A stretch of 64,000 bases of DNA from Tamarix chinensis. Lineage: Eukaryota; Streptophyta; Magnoliopsida; Caryophyllales; Tamaricaceae. The notes below the pieces were generated by a model that was not told where the DNA came from, ran no database searches, and saw only the letters and a list, made by a program, of their open reading frames with translations. The stretch is taken from NCBI GenBank assembly GCA_030549775.1, contig CM060178.1, positions 67,385,896 through 67,449,895 of the forward strand, given 5' to 3'. Below, piece by piece: positions 58,040 to 64,000 of this stretch. Both the position numbers and the translations under genes were made by a program. Each line of letters starts with the position of its first letter. Position 1 is the first letter of the stretch.

Positions 58040-59200
58040 TGGTCTTCATGGGCGGTCAAGGTCACAATGGAGCGATGTTTTAGGATTAGTTGGAACAGCA
58101 GATGATGATGTATTAGGAGGCTCTGGTGGGGGTGTGAAAGAAGAAGATAAATCATTAGGAATGGGTAAAGGAAGTATGTCTAAGGTATCAGCTGAGGTGT
58201 TTTTGTATGGAAATATGATTTCATGAAAAATCACATCTCGAGAGATGGATATACAATGTGTGGTAAGATCATAAACTTTATAACCTTTCTTTCTAAATGG
58301 GTAAATAATGAAGATACAAGGAGCTGTTCTGGGACTAAATGTATCTTTGTTATGGTAGAAAGTGGACACATAACAAAGGCAGCCAAAAACTCTAAGGTGG
58401 TGATACGTTGGTGGAAAACTATGAAGAAGAAATTATGAAGTATTTCTTTTAAGAATTTTGGAAGGAAATTGATTTAGGAGCTATGTAGCCGTGAGTACAC
58501 AATCACCCCAAAATCTTAGAGGTAGGTTAGATTGAAAAAGAAGGGCTCTGGATGTTTCAAGGAGATGTTTTTGTTTCCTCTCCACACCCCCATTTTGTTG
58601 TGGTGTGTAAATGCAGCTTGTATGGTGTATAATGCCATATTCATGAAATAAGTGAGTGGATGCTTTACTAGAACCAAGTTCTAAAGCATTATTAGAACAA
58701 ATTGTTTTTACTTTTGTGTTGAATTAGTTATTGACCATGGTGAGGAAATATTTGAGTATTGGTAGGGAATTACTTTTATGAGAAAGGAGATGGGTCCAAT
58801 TGCATAAAGTAAATTCATCTAAAATAGTTAAGAAATATTTATAACCATCATAGGTAGGAACACAGTATGGTCCCCATATGTTAATATGTATTAACTTAAA
58901 TTTCTAAATGGTATAAATTATGCTTCGAGGAAAAGGCAATTTATGTTTCCTGGCTTGTGGATATACTAGAAAAAGTGAAAAATTAATTTTCATATTATTC
59001 TCAAGTATTGTTAATGACTAGACATTATGTATAGGTAAGTGTCCTAGTCTATAGTGCCACATCATAGTAGAATTAGTAGGGTTATTACAAGAGTTAGGTA
59101 AAGAAATAAAAGAAACATGTGGTATAGCAAAAACTTTGTTTGAAATAGGAGAATTTGTAGAATATACAACAAATGGATGATGTGTATATGGAATATCTAA
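58040..59200 (-). pseudogene. copia-2 integrase remnant
   Basis: Minus-strand reading gives SNNALELG (second catalytic Asp of the usual SDNA now Asn, about 58695), HEYGIIHHTSCIYTPQQNGG, VERKQKHLLETSRALLF with the catalytic Glu present, LPLRFWGDCVLTAT, HLRVFGCLCYV and CIFIIYPFRKKGYKVYDL. These are the rve core and its C-terminal extension in copia polyproteins. Stops are scattered through it. The zinc-finger end lies near 59200-59250 and is poorly preserved. Confidence 0.82.
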
Positions 59201-59296
59201 GATTTAGAGACCACCATGGACTTTACCAATTGCTAGTGACCTCTTCATGGAAGGGTCCTGCAACAAGCAATAATCACTAGTAAAAGTAGCAGTACA

Positions 59297-59570
59297 TTAG
59301 AGCTGAATACAAAACTTATTGATAGAGATAAGATTATATCTAAAATAAAGGACTAGTACATTATTCAGTGTGTGAGTAGGTGAAATAATGACAATACTCA
59401 AATGTGTTACTTGAGATACTTGGTTGTTGAGCACAGTTATATTTTTTGGTTTAAAGAGAGGTTTAGTATTGTGGAAAATTTTGGAATCAAAACACATGTG
59501 GTCTATTTCTCTTGAGTCTATAATCTGGAAATTCCATTTCAATTAGGAATAAAGATAAGTACATAAACCA
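59297..59570 (-). pseudogene. copia-2 protease remnant
   Basis: Read leftward: FQIIDSREIDHMCFDSKIFHN and LVLYFRYNLISINKFC. This is the copia retropepsin block where the active site DSG should stand; here it reads DSR, so the enzyme would be dead. The LISI/LISV motif at the end is typical. Confidence 0.75.
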
Positions 59571-59619
59571 CCAAAACTATGGCATGAACAAACTAGTTTA
59601 CCTACAAAGTTGGCAGAAC

Positions 59620-60460
59620 ACTATGCATCAGGTTTAGATGATGTTGTTTATGAATTTTGATGATTGAGAAGATTAATAAGTTGAGTGTAGTGTTCGTGTG
59701 TTAAGATAAAAATTGAAGGATCTAAACTATACAAAAAAACTATCGAGTGAAGAGCTAGATTGTGGCGAAGCCCCCATTCTTTGCTTTAACTATGTAAATT
59801 TGAAATCAGTGGGAAAGCTATGAAGTTTGTAACACTGTTCAATAGTGTGACTAGAATTCTTATAATAACTATAATGCATATTCAATTTCTTTTCTCCATA
59901 TTTCTTGTCTATGTTTTTAAATATTGTTCCTTGTTTATTAATGAAGGATTGTGCATGCTCTTGAAAATTACTACTAGAGTGTACCTCTCTTTGCTATTCT
60001 TCTTGAAGTAACATGAAGTATGCTTCTGAAAGAAAAGGAGAGGGCTTCATCATCATGATATTTCCTCGATGAATGGAATAACTCTCATTTAATCCCATGA
60101 ATAATTACACCATCTTCATCTTTTCATCATTCTTAGTCTGTTATTCATTAGCTCCATAGGTATAACCATAAGAACATATAGTTCCAGCCAATGCAGAATA
60201 TAAATCATCCTAATAATTCTTCAATCATTTGAAGTATATGGTAATATTTTTAAATCCTTGAGCTATGGAATAGAGACCTTTTTGGAGCCAAAACAACTAC
60301 AATTGGTTTGATTATGGCATTAAGAACCCAAGCAATTATCATATCATTACATATTGCACAATGATGAAAATTTAGGTCATTTTTACATAGCTTTGCACAA
60401 GTGCCGTCGATGAAGCATATTTTGTCTTTAGTAGAGAGACTGATTTTCATATATTGACAC
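59620..60460 (-). pseudogene. copia-2 gag remnant
   Basis: Read leftward from 60450: ISLSTKDKICFIDGTCAKL and NDMIIAWVLNAIIKPIVVVL, the N-terminal copia gag pattern (SAKNKLGFIDG and NDMVISWILN in relatives). The remainder to the protease is stop-ridden, and no zinc knuckle can be recognised. Confidence 0.7.
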
Positions 60461-60636
60461 CGCCAATTTGATCAAATCATACCATTACAAGGAGAGATCT
60501 TGGAGTATCAAAATGATGAATTGAAAATAAGAAGAAGAATCATAAGAATTTGAAGTGTTGTTGAAGAGTTGGTAGCTATTTGAGACAAGAGGAATTAATT
60601 TTCATGGAAGAAGTAGATGGATCAGATTTATAAGTA

Positions 60637-60648
60637 GCTTGTATACCA
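60637..60648 (-). other. primer binding site of copia-2, tRNA-iMet-like
   Basis: Minus strand reads TGGTATACAAGC, resembling TGGTATCAGAGC, two bases inside the 5' LTR edge. Confidence 0.6.
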
Positions 60649-60650
60649 TT

Positions 60651-60893
60651 TGTGAATTCACATGGATGTTGGAATAATGGAAAGTATGGAAGGAGAAGAA
60701 CGAAAAAAAATTAAGAGACATAGAGAACTATTATTTTATTATTATCTAATCAAAATCTAATTACACAGCTTATACACATGATTACTAAAGAAGAAATTAT
60801 TTGTAGTATAATTTAATTACAATTAACTAAATTTTTTAACTAATTAAGCTCCAAACTAAATGCATTAATCTTCATGTGCTGATATTTCCAAAA
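60651..60893 (-). repeat. 5' LTR of copia-2
   Basis: About 243 bp, pairing with 55936-56180: shared blocks include TGTTGGAATAATGGAAA (plus strand) and GATATNTCCAA. The outer end reads TCCAAAA where TCCAACA is expected, so the exact edge is uncertain. Confidence 0.72.
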
Positions 60894-63800
60894 TTAACTA
60901 ATATTTTGTTTGTTAAAAGTGGGTAGAAGTTAAAAAATAAATGTGACATCCCTTTGCTTATTTTTCTATATGTTTTTAGGAAGTTCAAATATTAGATCTT
61001 ATGCTTTGTAAGGCTTTTATGAAGGATGTAGTCAAGGAAAATAAAGCAACAACAACATTATTATCATTGAGCTCTTCACTCTTACATGCATCCCCATCCA
61101 TGAAATTCATCTCTAGGAAGGGTATATAGAATCTATTTTTGAATGAAATCCACTTCCTAGGAAGAATTTAGTTGTGCACTAGGAAGAAAAAGAAGACAAT
61201 TGAGTCAAAGAAGGGTGTACTTTGCCTTTTCTGGCCTAATTTTTCTTCTTTCCCTTTTCCCTATAGTTTTATGCATTTTTTTTTACTATGGAACTCACCA
61301 TCACATTGCCACAAAAAGGTAACTTTTCCAAAGACACAACATGTTTTAAGAAACCCAAAAATGGGAGGAAAAATGTACTTCATAAAGACTTTTAGTAATG
61401 ACAATGTCATCACAAATTTATTCGTGCCAAAACTTCCCCCTAAGTTTTTCGCCAAACTATTAAATTTAAAAGAAAATAAAATTAGGGACTACAAAATATC
61501 ATGGATAAAAATGGTTATGAAGACTACTATTTTGGTAAAAATTTTAGCAAAAAGTTTGAGGTGAAAGAAATTTTCTATCACTGATCCACAATCAGTGATA
61601 ACATGTAGTCACTAATACCTTGATTGTGGTCGCTAATAGAACATGTGCTCTGCACGCTAAATTTTCATCCCTTCATTTTTAGCGATGACAAATTTTATCA
61701 TTAATAGAGTCATAAAACCCTTGGAAACTCATTATTTTTTCCGGTAATCACTTTCTCATCCCTTCTCCTCTTCATTTATGTCATCGGTGAGTTAAATTTT
61801 TGCATAAGATTTATGTTGAATATTTAATTTTTTTTGTTCATTTATTATTTTAATTTCATGTAATATTACTATTGCTTGATTTTTTTTGTTATCTTGTTTT
61901 TCGTCTATACATAACCTCCCATGTTCTTGTGTAAGATGATGATGACAATGATTTCTTATAAACAATTTTTGTTTTAGGCATTTTCGATATCTATCTAACT
62001 CAAACAATTTTTAGCATTATACATATAATTTTAATATTTCAACTGTTAAATGTGTATAAATTCTTCTATTTTGTCATTTCATATGATATTATACATATTA
62101 TAGGAATATTTTACACTTCATTGCTGTTGGAAAAAAGAGTTGCACATTCTGTTATTACTAAAACCCTCTATGGTGATGATTTTAGTGATAAAAACTTAAT
62201 TTTCCTCAATTTCCCACCATGTTATTTATTTCCCCTTTTATTTTATATATAAAAGATGTTCCTATTATCCTTTTTGGGGATGACATGTCATCACTAAAAC
62301 TTAGATTCTTCAAAATTTCAAATCATGATTTGAATTTCATTGAAATTTTGTTTTTAATATGTTATCCCTAATATCCTTTTTAGGGATGAGATGTTGTGGC
62401 TATAACTTAGGCTTTTTTTATTTTCCAATCAATATTTGAATTTTTTTTGGATTTTTAAAAAATAATGACATCTTAAAAATAGGTATTAGTATCATATTTC
62501 ATGGATAAAACTTTAACGACTTTGAAATGATTAACCAAAATTTAAATCTATATGGATTTTGAAAGACTAATTGGAGATGACACTACCATTGCTAAAGGTA
62601 GGACTTATCAATGATCAATTTTTGGTCCCAATTTTACCTATATTGGGAACGATATTTTATCAACAACAAGTAATCACAAAAGAGTAATGGAGATGTTTTT
62701 GGGTTTATCGTTACAAAATAATAATATAATTTGCTTCTACAAACAATTGTTGTAAATATATATTATTGTTTCATAAACGAACTATTATGTTGTATTTATC
62801 ATGATTTTTTCCACAATTAAAGGTTGTACCAACATATTATTAGCAATGATAGTTTACTATTTTGAGTGAAATTAAGTGTTCTCAAATAGTTCCTTTATGT
62901 GGTCCTGTAAAAGTTTTAGCCACAATTAAAATGAACTTGTTGCAAAAGATTATTTTTTTATAGTAATTTTTTCATTGCAAAAGATATTTACTTTCAACTA
63001 TTGTAGCAAAATATTTTTGGGAAAAAAATATATATAATTTGACACAACAATATTTCCCCTAAATAATTAATTATTCTCATAAAAAATGACTATACAGAAT
63101 GGAAAATTTTAGTTGTTGTAAAAGCTTATTGCAACAGATATATTGTTCTTAGTGCTTTGAATAATAACAGCCATTTTAGTTATAATAATAATAATATTAT
63201 CCTCTTAAAAATTATAATTACAATAGTTATAGTAATTGTAATTATAATAATAGGTCACTCAAAGCACCTTTGGGTTGATTGCAGATAAAACAAGTCCATG
63301 AATATAAGGAATCTCAATAAATATTAATAATTATGATTATATTAATTATATTTTACTATTATATCATTAACTATAATAAACATAATTATTATTGATATTT
63401 ATACTATTATTTATTTTATTATTATTATAATTTTAATTAATAGAATTATTATTAAAGTTTCTACTATCTTAATGACTATTATTATAATAATATCATATTA
63501 ATCATTATTGGCATATTATAATCAAAAAATAGATTGTAATAATAATAATAATAATAATAATTTAAAAATATAAGTATATTAATATCCTTGACAATTATTA
63601 TAAAAATAATGGAAATTATAATAAAAGAATTATTATAGTAAGAGGAGTCTGTAAGATATGAGAGAATTAGGTATGTTGTGCCAACAAATATAATAATAGA
63701 TATAACATTTGTCATGCTTTAAATACTAATACTAACGGACATAGGATTGGATATTCATTTCACTAGTATAATACCATGATCTTGATGGTTTCTTAATGCA

Positions 63801-64000
63801 AAACAATTGATTTTTGAGTGGAAATTTCTCTACTATCATATTTGCTCCTAATTTGGCCATATAGAGTCATTATGTACGTGGGTTTCTCACCCTATCCAGA
63901 AAACCAAAAATCCAAAAGGAGAGTGGGAGGTTTTACATTATAGTATTAAGCATAAAGCTCCTATTGCTACTACATCAACTTTATAAAAGGCCCCTGTGCC
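60894..64000. other. AT-rich sequence with CACTA-like subterminal motifs, no gene
   Basis: No supported coding sequence. Between about 61570 and 62720 there are repeated motifs such as TTTAGCGATGACAA, TTGGGGATGACATG, TTTAGGGATGAGATG and TTGGAGATGACAC, with inverted partners (GTCATCACTAAAAC). They resemble the ends of the CACTA element at 6941-28925. I cannot find a CACTA terminus here. From about 63170 on the sequence is dominated by TAA/TTA runs. Confidence 0.45.
63537..63562. repeat. TAA microsatellite
   Basis: About eight uninterrupted TAA units within a wider TAA/TTA-rich tract (63170-63720). Confidence 0.85.

Larger units (their letters stand above)
55936..60893 (-). mobile_element. copia-2: Ty1/copia element on the minus strand
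   Basis: Short LTRs (55936-56180 and 60651-60893) flank gag, PR, INT, RT and RNase H in copia order when read from right to left. A tRNA-iMet-like PBS and a polypurine tract are in place. Length is about 4.96 kb including a 155-bp duplication. LTRs are rather diverged and the coding region has many stops, so it is old. No convincing target-site duplication is seen. Confidence 0.88.

Noticed and set aside
61172..61564. 130-residue plus-strand open frame (basic, Lys-rich)
   Set aside because: No recognisable motif, AT-rich context and no neighbouring gene signals; likely chance.

Overview
This is a window of plant nuclear DNA from a flowering plant with a repeat-rich genome; the species cannot be told from sequence alone. 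The evidence is the set of element lineages (Athila-type and chromovirus Ty3/gypsy, Tork-like and other Ty1/copia, CACTA/En-Spm with TNP2-type transposase, plant L1 LINE), tRNA-Asp and tRNA-iMet primer binding sites, and one spliced plant transporter gene. Nearly everything is transposable-element sequence, most of it broken.

Layout. (1) 1-4003 is the 3' part of a chromovirus, probably CRM-like, ending in an LTR (3412-4003). (2) 4004-6940 is unassigned AT-rich DNA with a degenerate ~55-bp tandem repeat. (3) 6941-28925 reads as one CACTA transposon on the minus strand, with CACTACAAG inverted termini at both ends. It was blown apart by two insertions: a 5'-truncated L1 LINE (9838-12279) inside the TNP2 transposase gene, and an Athila-type retrotransposon (13275-27436, TSD ATTAG). 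That Athila (Athila-1) has gag-pol in one decayed frame plus an env-like gene with a candidate 5'-leader intron, and the env-like gene carries a nested 1.57-kb related solo LTR (22405-23972, TSD GTAGG). (4) 29461-50441 is a Tork-like copia element (copia-1). Its gag is split by a younger Athila-type element (Athila-2, 30257-46089, TSD GTGGC), whose own gag is split by a 5.5-kb minus-strand solo LTR (32962-38480, TSD GGAAG) full of tandem repeats. (5) 51100-54166, minus strand, is the only convincing host gene: a three-exon, apparently intact LSI2-like/ArsB-type efflux transporter of 542 codons. (6) 55936-60893 is a minus-strand copia element (copia-2) with ~245-bp LTRs and a 155-bp tandem duplication across its 3' LTR/polypurine-tract junction. 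(7) 60894-64000 is AT-rich DNA with CACTA-like subterminal motifs and TAA microsatellites.

The insertion order is readable. For each nested LTR insertion, removing the inserted block and one target-site copy rejoins the host element's reading frame, and LTR divergence judged by eye (copia-1 > Athila-1 > Athila-2) agrees with the nesting. Decay has a clear G-to-A/C-to-T flavour: catalytic Asp codons are repeatedly turned into Asn codons in the copia and LINE polymerases and integrases. I see no tRNA or rRNA genes and no CRISPR. The most unusual features are the giant repeat-bearing solo LTR, the candidate spliced env-like leader with an 82-bp CpG-palindrome repeat array in front of it, the hairpin-plus-polypurine modules shared by both Athila elements, and the intact transporter gene held between two retrotransposons.
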